Source of the DNA: Rhinopomastus cyanomelas
Lineage: Eukaryota > Chordata > Aves > Bucerotiformes > Rhinopomastidae
Direction of reading: 5' to 3'
Assembly (NCBI GenBank): GCA_013400115.1
Contig: VXBP01001161.1
Coordinates: 248,001 to 312,000 of the forward strand
Length of the DNA: 64,000 bases
In this document: positions 1 through 11,492 of the stretch, one piece after another
How positions within the stretch are numbered: position 1 is the stretch's first letter
How the letters are laid out: each line of letters opens with the position of its first letter
Made by a program: the position numbers and the translations under genes
The notes under the pieces: generated by a model
The model's database searches: none
Told to the model about the DNA's origin: nothing
Seen by the model: only the letters and a program-made list of their open reading frames with translations

Positions 1-206
1 GGATGGGGCTCTGGCCAGCCTGGTCTAGGGTGGGGTGTCCCAGCCTGGTAGGGAGGTTGGAACTGGATGATCAGGTGTTCCCATCCAACCCTGAGTGATT
101 CTGATTCCATAACTTCTCCAGTGAAGTGATCCTGCTGTGGCAGGGGAATTGGACTAGATGATCTTTTGGGGTCCCTTCCAATCCTTAATGATTCTATGAT
201 TCTATG
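1..206 (+). mobile_element. Composite CR1 with two successive 3' tails (cut by window edge)
   Basis: An older CR1 3' region (GGTTGGAACTGGATGATCAG, ending near GATTCTGATTCC at 108-112) is followed by ATAACTTCTCCAGTGAAG and then by a complete second CR1 3' end (GATCCTGCTGTGGCAGGG to ATTCTATGATTCTATGA). The same composite occurs inverted at 10660-10905. Confidence 0.88.
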
Positions 207-1324
207 AAAATCCACTAGGACTGCACAATGAATAACAAGAAGATTCAAAAATGAGACTTGGCAAAGAGAAGGAACTGAGAAGGGTTTTTCTGGTGGGTGG
301 GTGGTTGGGTTTCTTAGCAAGAAACTAGAGAAGCTAAGGAAGAGCCGTGACAGTAGCCATTAGGTTTAGAAAGAAGGATGATGCCTTCCCTCCTGTTGGG
401 AGGCCTCTGTCACATGGATATCCAACAGTTCTTAAAAGTTAACACAAATAAAGTTGAACCTGCACTGGAGAAAGAGAAGGGACTACATAATCCCCACCGG
501 CCCCTGACAAATCAACTCTTCCCTGACTCCAAATCATTTGCTTCTTCAGGAGTCCAGGACCTCTCATTCCTCTTCAAACACTGGCATTTGAGTTTTGCAA
601 ATTAGTCTCTTAGAAACATTGAGCTTAATATCAGGGTTGAGGATAAGTAATGGAACCTCAGTAAGACTTTTGCTTGGATACTCAGTAGAGTCTCAGCAGC
701 TAAATAAACTCAGACAAAGAAAATACTCATTCACACACATGAGTTATCGTCTAGATTAAGCGTAACACTTCAGGGCAGTGTAGTTGGACACCTCTATAAA
801 TTAGTAAGACCAGACCTCATTAAAGTACCCACCATTAAGTCTTTCCTGGAAAATTGGAGAAAAAACATCTCTTGTGTAGATTAACTGAGTTGTCAGCCAG
901 CTCCTACTGTAAAGACCACAAGGTGAAACACGGCAGAGCCAGGAAAGGCAGCAGATCCTTGCTTGCAGACCAAATAAATTCCTCTTGACACATATTGCCT
1001 AATTAGAGCTAATAGAATCAGCAAAACAGCAAAAATAAGAACAAGTACAACAGGAGCAATTAGATTTGAAGAGCAGTGAGAGGTCTGATACTTCATGCGT
1101 TGCCAGATTCAATAAATGTGGTGCACAGATAACACTAACCCGAGTTTCAATGATGTACACAGCAGTGATGGATATAAAGGGGTGATTTTTCTGCAGAAAC
1201 ACAAGAACTTGGAGGTTTTGCCCAGTGCTTGAAAATTGTCATGGCTGTGCTCCATGTGAAGAGCATTATCTTCAGTATGATCTAACCTTTACCTTCATCG
1301 GCACGTTTTAACCTTTCGTACAAT

Positions 1325-1904
1325 CACAGAATGGCTGGGGTTGCAAGGGTCTTTAAAGATCATTGAGTTCCAACCCATCTCCATGGGCAAGGATACCTTC
1401 ACAACATTAGGTCACTCAGAGCCCCATCCAACCTGGCTTTCAACACTGCCAGGGGCAGCCACAACTTCCTTGGGCAACCTGTTCCAGCATCTCACCAACC
1501 TCACAGCATCTCATGTCCAACCTCAATCTCCCCTCTTCAAGTCTGGAATCCCTTCCCCTTCTCCTCTTGCTACACACTCATGTAAAAAACCCCTACCCCA
1601 GCTTTCTTGTAGCCCCCTTCAGAGATTGGAAAGCTGCTAGAAGGCAACCTGGGAGCCTCCTCTTCTCCAGGCTGAACAATCCAAACTTGTTCAGCCTGTC
1701 ATCAGAAGGGAGCTGCTCCAGCCCTCTGATCATTTGAGTTGCTCTCTCTGGACACCTTCCAGGAGCTCTATGTCCTCCTTATGTTGGCAACTCCAAAACT
1801 GGACCCAGGACTCCAGGTGGGGTCTCACAAGTGCAGAGCAGACGAGAAGAATCATCTCCCTTGACTGACTGTCACTGTTTGTTTGGATGGTTTGCCCCAG
1901 GTTT
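1325..1904 (-). mobile_element. CR1 fragment, old type
   Basis: It begins with CACAGAATGGCTGGGGTTGC and runs through the whole 3' UTR and the end of the reverse-transcriptase ORF on the minus strand. Frames are broken and the copy is diverged. It is the same type as the copy at 48370. Confidence 0.88.
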
Positions 1905-2280
1905 TGTCAACATGATCCTGTATAAATTTTTCACCAGCTCTTTTTGACAAAGTTACCTCTAACAGCTCTGAAAACATTCACTGGTAGAGAATTGTTTTAC
2001 AATTTAGCAGACCTCAGTCTGAGAATGAGGTTAGATTTTAGTCTTCTAAGCCTCATAAAAATTCACAAAAATATGCTTATTAAAGAAACACTACAGAGAA
2101 GTTGTCCCAAGTTAATAAAATTCCTGTAACAAATAAAAGGTAAAGAGCTTAGTGCTGCTGACATATACATGTAGGGAGTTAACAGCAGCTCTATCACATT
2201 TGTGTTTATTCTTCAGAACATCTGAACTGTGAATCCTGAACGTTCACCTCTTGATGCACAACTATGCCCCTGCTGTACTC

Positions 2281-2790
2281 ACAGAATCACTTAATGTTTG
2301 GGATTAGAAGGTTCCTGGAATGATTATCCAGTCCAATCCCTCTGCCACAGCAGGATCCCCTAGATCAAGTCGCACAGGAACATGGTCAAGTGGGTTTTAA
2401 AAGTCTCTAGAGATGGACACTCCACAACACCCCTGGGCCACCCTCAGTGGGAAGAAGTTCCTCCTCATACTGGTGTGGAACCTCCTATGTTCCAGCTGAC
2501 ACCCACTGCCCCTTGTCCTATCATTAGATGCCCCTAAGCAGAGCCTGGCTCCATCCTCCTGACACCCACCCTTCACAAATTTATCAACATTAATGGAGTC
2601 ACCCCACAGTCTCCTTTTCTCCAATCTAAAGAGACCCAGCTCCCTCAGCCTTTCCTCATCAGGGAGATGCTCCACTCCCTTCATCATCTTTGTGGCTCTG
2701 CGCTGCACTCTCTCAAGCAGTTCTGTGTCCTTCTGGAACTGAGTGCCCCACAACTGGACACAACATTTCAGACATGGTCTCATCATCAGA
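2281..2790 (-). mobile_element. CR1 fragment, young subfamily, ORF2 end
   Basis: The minus-strand frame at 2397-2795 still reads the ORF2 C-terminus (LERVQRRATKMMKGVEHLPD, then RLRELGLFRLEKRRL). The 3' end is TTCTGTGAG-like at 2281. The copy is decayed after ARLCLGASNDRTRG. Confidence 0.92.
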
Positions 2791-3719
2791 ATCAATAAAC
2801 CAATATTAAAATGTGGTATTCAAATAATCTTGGTTTTAGAACAATTTGAAAGTCCCCATATATTACTTTAAACATTTCTCTGAAATAAACTATATGGGAA
2901 CTGGCTCTTCGGGGGTTTTTTTGTTGGTTTAGGGTTTTCTTAAAGACTGCATGAAAATCATACAAACTGATCCAAGCCTAATAAAGAACATAACAAATGA
3001 GTAGATTTAAGGAGTACTTTCTCTTATTTAGTATCACTTATTTCTCCAATATAGGGAAGTAAAGCTCCAGAAGAAAGTCTCCTCAATTGGAGGAAATTTG
3101 TTTTGTGATCAAAGAGCCATCCAATAAAAAGTTTCAGGAATACAGCTGAAACTGTACTAAGGAGAGACCTTTTTCTAGTAGAAAAATGGGATTGCAACTG
3201 GTTGTAACCCTGCAAATGCTGTGGGAAATTCAGTGCAATTTAAATACTCGCAGCACGGACAGGATATGATCATTTACTAATTAGACAATTACAAACCAGC
3301 AGCTTAGGAATAAAGTTTAAATTGTATTCACTATCTTTACCTGCTATGAGAACAACATATTTTGCTTTCAGTTATTACAATGTCAGTGGAAATCTGCTGT
3401 CAGCACTCAGTAACAGCTGTTGCTGTCCAGAACAGAGCGTCTCCTTGTTCCTGCTTGCTGATGCTCATAATGTAGTTTTCACCACCTGACTAGAAATGTC
3501 TTAAGGAAAAAAGAAAAGCAACTAGGAAGTGGCCTCAAACACTTTGTAAGATGCTGTAAAAAGGATGTAAGAAAGCATTCTAAAGATTTATCACTAGCAC
3601 TGTATCAAAAATAAAAGAGCTAACAATTTTTCACCCATGGTAGTTTTTATTCTGCCACGCATTCTCAAAGTTGTGTATTCTAACATGTTCAGTCTCATTT
3701 ACTCTAAGTAGTCAGGAAG

Positions 3720-4050
3720 TCATAGAACCAACATGGCTGGAAAGGACCTCCAGGTTCATCAAGTCCAGCCCTCATCCCAACATCTCCCTAACCCCTAGGC
3801 CATGGCTTCAAGTGCTCTAGCTACTCATTTTTTAAACCCCTCCAGGGATGAGGACTCCACCACCTCCCTGGGCAGCCTGTTCCAGTGCCCAGCCACTCTC
3901 TGAGTAAAGAACTTCCTCCTAAGATCCAATCTAAACCTCCCCTGATGCAATTTGAGGCCCTTTCCTTTTGTCCTGTCATTAGTGATTTGGGAGAAGAGAC
4001 CAGCACCAGCCTCACTCCAACCTCCTTTCAAGTAGCTGTAGAGAGTCCTA
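3720..4050 (-). mobile_element. CR1 fragment, old
   Basis: The start CATAGAACCAACATGGCTGG and the DRTKGKGLKLHQGRFRLDLR reading on the minus strand mark the ORF2 end and 3' UTR of an older subfamily. Confidence 0.85.
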
Positions 4051-4617
4051 CAAGTAAGGAAAGGTGAAAAGAGAAAGCTTTTGTGTAAGAAAAGAACAAA
4101 AACAAGAAGAACGGGAAAAAATAAAAGCAGAGGTAAGATAAAATAAAAATAAAAGCCAGCTGTAAGGGACACTGCAACGCCGAACGGAACATATGACTTC
4201 TATCAGCTCCAGAAACTAGCCAGCCAACCTCCTAGTCAAAACACATCTGATAAAATACACCCAGGGAGATAAGGGCTTGAAGAAATATTAAAGCAGCTTG
4301 ATTTTCAGAAGCATTTAACACATGTACACCGACTCAACCATCCAAAATACTTCTGGAAATCCTGGCCAGCCACTTTAAAAGACTTCTTATGATCCCTTTG
4401 GGATTTGATGCTGAAACTCCAATACAATTCATAGTTGTCTTTTTGCCTCAGTCACTAACCTAAACCACTAGTAGCAACACATGGGGGAAATTCAGAGCTC
4501 TGGGAAAAAAAAAAGTAAGTTCCATTTTACTTGCTGATGCAGCAAAACATTCTGGCCAGTTGGAAACTGGTGATGAAATGGAAGGAAGAGAGAAGGGAGG
4601 CAGTTACAAAGGGATGA

Positions 4618-4842
4618 AAGGCAGGTTTCAGGAGGATGAAGCCAGGCTATGCTCAGCATTATCTAATGACAGGACAAGGGGCGGTGGGTGTCAGCTGGAA
4701 CAGGGGAGGTTCCACATCAATCTGAGAAGGAACTTCTTCACAGTGAGGGTGACAGAGCACTGGAAGGAGCTGCCTAGGGAGGTTGTGGAGTCTCCTTCTC
4801 TGGAGACATTTAAAACCCTTCTAATTCCTAATGATTCTATGA
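4618..4842 (+). mobile_element. CR1 fragment with internally deleted 3' UTR
   Basis: It reads FQEDEARLCSALSNDRTRGG through SPSLETFKT and then jumps straight to CTAATTCCTAATGATTCTATG. About 90 bases of the usual 3' UTR (GACTTGGTCTAGG...GGTCCCTTC) are missing. Confidence 0.9.
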
Positions 4843-4871
4843 AATCCACGCTCTTCTGTGTGTCTTCTTAA

Positions 4872-5062
4872 CATCACAGAACATTGGGGATTGGAAAGGA
4901 CCTCAACAGATCATCTAGTCCAATCCCCCTGCCACAGCAGGATCACCTAGACCCAGTCACACAGGAACACATCCAGGCAGGTTTTAAACGTCTCCAGTGA
5001 AGGAGACTCCACAGCCTCCCTAGGCAGCCCCTTCCAGTGCTCTGTCACCCTCACTGTCCCCA
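4872..5062 (-). mobile_element. CR1 3' end, young subfamily
   Basis: It begins ATCACAGAACATTGGGGATT and is truncated at TCTGTCACCCTCACTGTCCC. It lies tail to tail with the plus-strand copy ending 30 bases to the left. Confidence 0.92.
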
Positions 5063-5683
5063 TTTGCTTCTGCAACCTACATTTTTCAGAAGTTTATTGT
5101 TATTGTTGTATTTTTTGTTTTCATTTATTATTTTGCCAAAGCCTGAAGCGCTCTTTTGGAGGAGATAATGGTTTTCCAGCTCCGACAGTTGAGCTCCTTC
5201 CTACAGAACTGTATTGCAGACAACAGCTTGGCACTCTACAGTAAGCACTGACTTCTCACAATATTTAGTTGACTATTTATGACCTGTTTATAAAAACATA
5301 AAAAATAATGTGGGGTTTTTTTTCCTTATAAACCGGCAACAATAATCCTGGCAAGGTCACTTGTACACGGGCTAACAGACTTGAGCAAAGCAACTCTAGT
5401 TCTCCACTACTACTCTAGTTCTCTTCTACTACTCTTAGGGGAACTTTTCTCATTATCAAGATAAAGAGTAACAGCAGGGAGAAAAGCAGGCTGACAGCTT
5501 GTGGCAACTCCAATATAGGCTGAATAAAAAGAAGATGCAGAGAGGCAGAAAAATGACAGTTCTGTTTAGATGGAACTGATGACATTTTGCAAAGCTGCTG
5601 CTCAGCAGCAGAAACAGAACAGTGAGTGATTATACCCCCAAAATCACAGAGGGCTGCATCAAGTCATGGCATAGCAAGTCTCT

Positions 5684-6164
5684 TTCACAGATCATTAGGG
5701 GTTTGAAGGGACCTGAGGAGGTCATCAAGTCCAACCCCCCTGCTCAAGCAGGACCACAGAATCTAGGGCAGGTTACACAGGAACACATCCAGATGGGTCT
5801 TGAAAGTCTCAGAGAAGGTGACTCCACAACCTCCCTGGGCAGCTCGTTCTACTGCTCTGTAACCCTCCAGTAAAGAAGTTCTTCCTCATGTTGAGGTGAA
5901 AGTTCCTGTGGTCCAACTTACCACAGTGCCCCTTGTCCTATCACTGGGCACAAGTGAAAAGAGACTGTCTCCTTCTTCTCGATACCCACCCTTCATGCAT
6001 TTATAGACAGTGATTAAATCCCCTCGTAGCCTTCTCCTCACTAAAAGCCCCAGGTCTCTCAGCCTCTCCTCATAAGGTAAGCGCTCCAGTCCCTTAATCA
6101 TCCTCACAGCCCTCTGTTGGACTCTCTCAAGTGGATCTCTGTTCCCCAAACATCACCTCACACA
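5684..6164 (-). mobile_element. CR1 fragment
   Basis: It holds the 3' UTR and ORF2 end; the minus frame reads RDPLERVQQRAVRMIKGLER and then RGDLITVYKCMKGGYREEGD. It is intermediate in age. Confidence 0.9.
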
Positions 6165-6798
6165 TTTCAGCTTACACAGCTAAATGAAAAGGTTAAATAA
6201 ATTCCACGGTCAGAAATGTCTGAAGAGTCAGGAGAGGTGAGAACATGCCAGACCTTTGTAGATCACATGGACATCGAAGTCCAGACTATCACTGGATGGA
6301 TTCCACTGCCGCAGAAATTCCTGAAAGCAGCCAACAAAACTGGCTCTCGAGTGCCATAAAATTCCAGGGGCACGGCTTACAACCACAGTCAGTCCGAGGT
6401 ATTTAGTTTAAGGGTGATTAATCACAGTAGAATCAGCCTTTTGTTTCTTTTTGGACATTTCAGAACCTTTTCTAGTATTCCATCTATCTGACGTCTGGCC
6501 ATGCCCTGATACCAAAGGAGACGGCCTGAAATAATTCCATTTACTTTGGCCTGTGTACAAGTCTGGATGAAGATTTCAATCAAAACACCTCTTCACATCA
6601 CAGAATGGCCTTAAAGTGGTACAGAGACCTAACACAGCAAGAAGACACTAAGCCTGCTGCTCACTTCAAAGCTCACCAGTAGTTATTTACAAGCTTGTGT
6701 AGTGGCCTCGGGGAAAGCAAATCATTGACCACAAGAGGGAAGGCTACCTGCTCCAAGTGCAGTGTTTGCATGTCCATACTGACTCTGAGAAAACAATC

Positions 6799-7488
6799 AC
6801 AGAATTACTGGGGCTGGAAAAGAGCTCTAAGATCATCCAGCCCATGACCTAACATCACTACATCAGCTAGACCAGGGCACTAAGGGCAATGTCCAGGCTG
6901 TCCTTCAACACCTACAGAGATGGGGACTCCACCATTGCCCTGGGCAGCCCATTCTAGGGTCTGATCACCTTTCCATGAGGAAGGGCTTCCTAATGTTCAA
7001 ACTAACACTCCCATGGTGCAGCTTCAGGCCGTGCCCTCTCATCCTGGCACTAGTTGCCTGGGAGAAGAGCCTGACCCCCACCTGACTGTAACGTCCCATC
7101 AGGTACTTGTAGAGAGGGAGAAGATCCCCTCTGAGTCTCCTCTTCTCTAGACTCAACACCCTCAGCTCCCTCAGCTTCTCCTGATCTGATTTTCCCTCCA
7201 GTCCCTTCTCCAGACTCACTGGTCCTCTAAACCCATTCCAGCCCCTCCATCTATTTCTTGAAGCGAAGGGCCCAGAACTGCCCCCAGTACTTGGAGGGAG
7301 CCCTCCCCAGTGCCCAGTACAGGGGGAGAATGACACCCCTAGTCCTGCTGGCCACACTAATGCCAGGATGCCATTGGCCTTTTGTGCCAGCTGGGCACCC
7401 TTCTGGCTCCTGTTCAGCCAGATGTCACCCAGCACTGCCAAGTCCCTCTCTGCCAGGCTGCTCTCCAGTCTGTAGAGCTGCATGTAGC
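6799..7488 (-). mobile_element. CR1 fragment, long and old
   Basis: Nearly 700 bases of ORF2 end and 3' UTR. The minus reading includes ERDLAVLGDIWLNRSQKGAQ and LRGDLLPLYKYLMGRYSQVG. It is one of the longest CR1 pieces here. Confidence 0.9.
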
Positions 7489-8393
7489 TATCTCAGAATC
7501 CAAGAAATGAAAAGAAACTTACACAGAAAACATCACTAATAAATTCTTTCCACTGCAAGGACTCAGAGGAGAGCTTTTAAGGTGATCAGGGGTCCAAGTA
7601 GGAAATGTACAGCAGCAAAATCAATATTTCCATCAGAAGTGCAAACCTCAACATCTACTTAGTGTCACCCACCACAAGACTCAAAGCCAATATCAAAAAA
7701 TAGTAATGGAAAGAGCAGAAATGATCTTAAAGAGTTTAGTGATGGGAAAATGTGAATTTAATAATGCAGAGTGAAATTTTTTATTTGAAAAGATGCAGGA
7801 TAAATCAGGGATGAAAAATATCCAAGATCTCAAGCATCTCCAAGGTCATTCACTAAAGGTAGTTCTTTTATTGCTGTAACTGTGGGCAATACACACCTTT
7901 CATTGAAAAGGCCTAACACATGCAAGCGCAGCACTTGAACACATGAGAGGCCACCCTGAGACCAACTCCATCCTGGACTAAAATACTGTCTTGTGTTTAA
8001 GATTTTATCTCAGACTCCAAAACACATTAGGAAAAAGACTGCATCTCACGAGTCCTGGAAAACATTCCAGGAGATTGTTTTCCAACATAAGAACCACCAC
8101 ATCTAACAGAGCCCGAAAAGTTTTACCACAAGGGTCATGAATTTCTTCAGAGCACCATTTTGATCTTGTATTACTCTAACCTACCCAGAAAACAATGGAA
8201 CAAAGCCATTGCTTAAGGTCTTTCATAGGATTTTTCCATAGTAACAAAGTTAGTAGGACTACAGAGATCCTTTTGTCCCAATTCAACGTAGACTTCATTT
8301 CACCAGTTCATAAATACTGAACTACACAAACCTAAATGAAGCTGGGAACTAAAAAACAGCCTAATAATATTGCAAAATATTCCTTTCCCCCAT

Positions 8394-8625
8394 TTCACAG
8401 AACATTAGGGATTGGAAGGGACCTCAAAAGATCATCCAGTCCAATGCCCCTGACACAGCAGGATCACCTCGATCCAGTCCCACAGGAACACATCCAGGCA
8501 GATTTTAAACACCTCCAGAGAAGGCAACTCCACAACCCCCCTGGGCAGCCCCTTCCAGTGCTCTGTCACCCTCATCATGAAGAAGATTCTTCTCATATTT
8601 ATGTGGAACCTCCTGTGTTCATTCT
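8394..8625 (-). mobile_element. CR1 3' end, young subfamily
   Basis: It starts with CACAGAACATTAGGGATTGG at 8397 and is truncated in ORF2 near ATTTATGTGGAACCTCCTGT. Confidence 0.93.
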
Positions 8626-8917
8626 AATTAATTACACCAGTATCAATGCCACTGTGGCCATTCCTGTGATGTTCTGGCCATATCAAAGGTGATTGCTCAA
8701 AGTCAGACTTTCTAGGACAAAGACACAGCGTTTTAAGAACTGCATGAAAAACAGGACAAGTGTATTAGCAGCCTAATTAAAAAAATAAATGCCACACCAA
8801 AATATTCTAGTAGTGCCTTTAGCCTCCTTAGAGCACACAAAGCAATCAAGATGACTTGAAGCAGTGGGAAGCAGCTGTTACCATCCCTCATCCAGTCACT
8901 TATGATCACCTATTACC

Positions 8918-9000
8918 AATGATCCTACTGTGGCAGGGGGATTGAACTAGATGATCTTTTGAGGTCCCTTCCAATCCCTAATGTTCTGTGATTCTGTGAA
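8918..9000 (+). mobile_element. CR1 3' tail only
   Basis: About 80 bases: GATCCTACTGTGGCAGGGGG to ATGTTCTGTGATTCTGTGA, a strongly 5'-truncated young insertion. Confidence 0.93.
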
Positions 9001-9104
9001 TGCTTTAAAAAATTATGTTTTATTATCATTTAGACCCAGAAAACAGCCAGAATCCAGAAGAGATGTCTACAATTTGCATTCCAAGGAAATACTCACACAG
9101 GAGG

Positions 9105-9505
9105 GGATTATGAAATAATTGAAGTTGGAAAGAACCTCTGTGATCAAGTCCAACCTTCAGCCCAACATCTCCATGACCACTAGACCACATCCCAACGTGC
9201 CACGTCTAGTTGCCTTTTGAACATCTCCAGAGATGGGGGTGCCACCACCTTCCCGGCCAGCCTGTTCCAGTGCTCAACCACTTTCACTCAAGATAATTTT
9301 CCTAATTCCCAACATGAACTTCCTCTGGTGCAGCTTAAAGCAATTTCCTCTTGTCTTGTCACCAGTTATCTGGGAGAAGAGGCCAACATCAGCCTCCTTT
9401 CAGATAGCTGTAAAGGGATTGCCTGTAAAGGTCTCCTTTCAGCCTCCTCTTCTTCACCCTAAACAATCCCAATGTCCCCAGCCTCTCCTAAGGACAAGGT
9501 TTTAA
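9105..9505 (-). mobile_element. CR1 fragment, old
   Basis: The 3' end GAAATAATTGAAGTTGGAAA is followed by CTCCAGAGATGGGGGTGCCA and the ORF2-end region CAACATGAACTTCCTCTGGT. It is diverged. Confidence 0.85.
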
Positions 9506-10659
9506 TTCTTGCTGTTGGATGTCTGCACCTTCCATCTAGGAGTCTTCTGTGTTTAAAACCAGAACATCCACCTATATTCTTGTGTGCACAGCATTAAAGC
9601 ATCAGGCTATGACTGCAACAGAAGGACAACAGCTCATTGCACACATCCCAAATTACTCTACATCTTGCACGGAAGACTGAATTTCACTCCATGGAAAGTG
9701 GAAAAGCCAGACTCCTTAAATCAACATCATCACGTCTCTGTTCCTTCTACATCCCTATTTATCAGCTGTCCCTCTTCAGTCAGCAGGAAGAGGCAGCTGT
9801 ACACCACAAATCAGCAGTGGAGCTCAGGCATCTTTGCCACAAGTAGTGTAGCTCAGGGTTTGTGTCAAGAATCAGGGGCCAACATCAGCTCATACATTCC
9901 CACTGCTCATGACCTGTGCCTAGAAAGATCCAAAAATGTCCAAAACCCTGTGAACTCACTGTAAATGAACAAAGAATGACTGTGTTTTTATATAAAGAGA
10001 TCATGCTGTGGCCAGCATCCATTTCTTTACATCCTTGGACAAATAACTGGCAAAGAACATTATAAGTAGGAGATAAAAATGAGATCGGTTCTTCGGCTCC
10101 TTCCTTTCCTTCATTTAATTTGCTTACCTGACATCAGTTTAACAAGGTACCTACAGCCTGTCATTCTTCCGCACTAATATCATTAAGGGAAGGCAGTGTC
10201 AAACATCTCTGCTGAACTGGAATAAAGCAAAGCCTTCAACAGGCAATGCCTCAGAGTCACCCAACCATTACTGAAATGACTTAATCTGCAAAGTCAGTAC
10301 TTACTCACCCTGCTTGGCCACTACCAGTCATTTCTCAGGGGTAGCAGCATTCTCCATTACTACTCCAGATTTCATCAGCTTTGTATCTTCCCACATAATT
10401 AATAGACAGATGTGACTATGTGTAAATGTTTAGCAAAGGTTTGTCAGTGTTTCCTATTCTGAAACCACACTGCATATTCAAAAATCCAGGACACATTTAG
10501 AAATAGAAGACTCACAAGATCTAAACCAAGAGACAGCCAGCCTTAAATACCCCGCGCTAAACTGAGTTGAAGCTAACAGGGCTGAACAAGCAGGTTTGGT
10601 GAAGCACTGAGCATTCTAAACATTCCATGGAGTCTCCTGATGCTCTCCTCAAAAGTCAT

Positions 10660-10905
10660 GGAATCACAGAATCATTGGGATTGGAAGGGACCCCAAAAAA
10701 TCATCTAGTCCAATCCCCCCGCCACAGCAGGATCTCTTCACTGGAGAAGTTATAGAATCAGAATCACTCCGGGTTGGAAGGGACCACGTGATCATCCAGT
10801 TCCAACACCCCCCACCATGGGCAGGGCCACCCCACCCTAGACCAGGCTGGCCAGTGCCCCATCCAGCCTGGCCTTAAACACCTCCAGGGATGGGGCCCCA
10901 ACCAA
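10660..10905 (-). mobile_element. Composite CR1 with two successive 3' tails, inverted relative to 1-206
   Basis: Reverse-complemented, this reads older CR1 3' region, GATTCTGATTCTATAACTTC, TCCAGTGAAGAGATCCTGCT and a full second tail. The junction is the same as in the copy at position 1. It extends further into the older CR1 body (CTGGAGGTGTTTAAGGCCAG) up to about 10905. Confidence 0.9.
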
Positions 10906-11392
10906 AAATCTGCTACCTGGCTCAAAATTAGTGCTAACCCAGCTTCTCACTGGTTTCACTGGCAGAGCAAATCCCCTATCTCTAGCAAAGAATGAAGAGG
11001 AAAACCCAAGTACAGCCAACGACGGCCTGTTATCGCTGCCTGCGGTCACTAAGCAACAGCTCCACAAATATGCAAAGCTAAAACAAGGGAGAGCTTTAGT
11101 CTACTGGAGGACACACTGTAAGCACGAGCTAGCCAGGTAACCAGATGACAAACCATTATCTGACAGCTTCAAAAACCTCTCCGTCTAAATCGCTTTGAAG
11201 CCAACTGGTAACAAATACCACGAGCAGCTGAAATAAAACCAACCTAAGCCAAGTTCAGTAGTAGCCAGCCTTCAGATTTAACCAGATAAAGCTTACAGTC
11301 ACATCCAAAATGACAATCACAAAACACCATTACTACGAACGCGGTCAACGGCTATGAAGAGCACTAAGGAACAGAGTAAAAACACACTTTAC

Positions 11393-11492
11393 CTTGTATC
11401 TCATTTTGGGGCATGAATGAATGTAGAAACCCATATAATAAAAACAGAGGCCAGGAGCTTTCTCATGAAGTTGCCTAGTAAAAGCAATTTCC
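11393..11492 (-). CDS. ATE1: ATE1 exon 10
   Basis: This 100-nt exon completes the Arg of exon 9 and encodes [20 protein letters not shown], then [13 protein letters not shown], ending on a codon before the donor gtaaag. It matches mammalian [34 protein letters not shown], with a changed APGLCF stretch. This is the last ATE1 exon visible in the window. Confidence 0.96.

Larger units (their letters stand above)
1..11392 (-). other. ATE1: ATE1 intron after exon 10 (3' part of window)
   Basis: This stretch holds a dozen CR1 pieces (listed separately) and otherwise unassigned sequence. The longest parts with nothing I recognise are 207-1324, 1905-2280, 2790-3719, 5062-5683, 6165-6798, 7490-8393, 9505-10659 and 10910-11392. 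I looked for the next ATE1 exon (expected to begin GQYRPSDLLCPETYVWVP in vertebrates) and did not find it. Confidence 0.7.

Noticed and set aside
2397..2795. 132-residue and many other open frames with LERVQRRATK-like sequence
   Set aside because: They are decayed ends of CR1 ORF2 or their antisense shadows, not host genes; they are annotated as mobile elements.
1..11392. Missing ATE1 exons 11 and 12
   Set aside because: I scanned the minus strand for the expected conserved words after HSCPKMRYK and saw none; they are more likely outside the window than lost.
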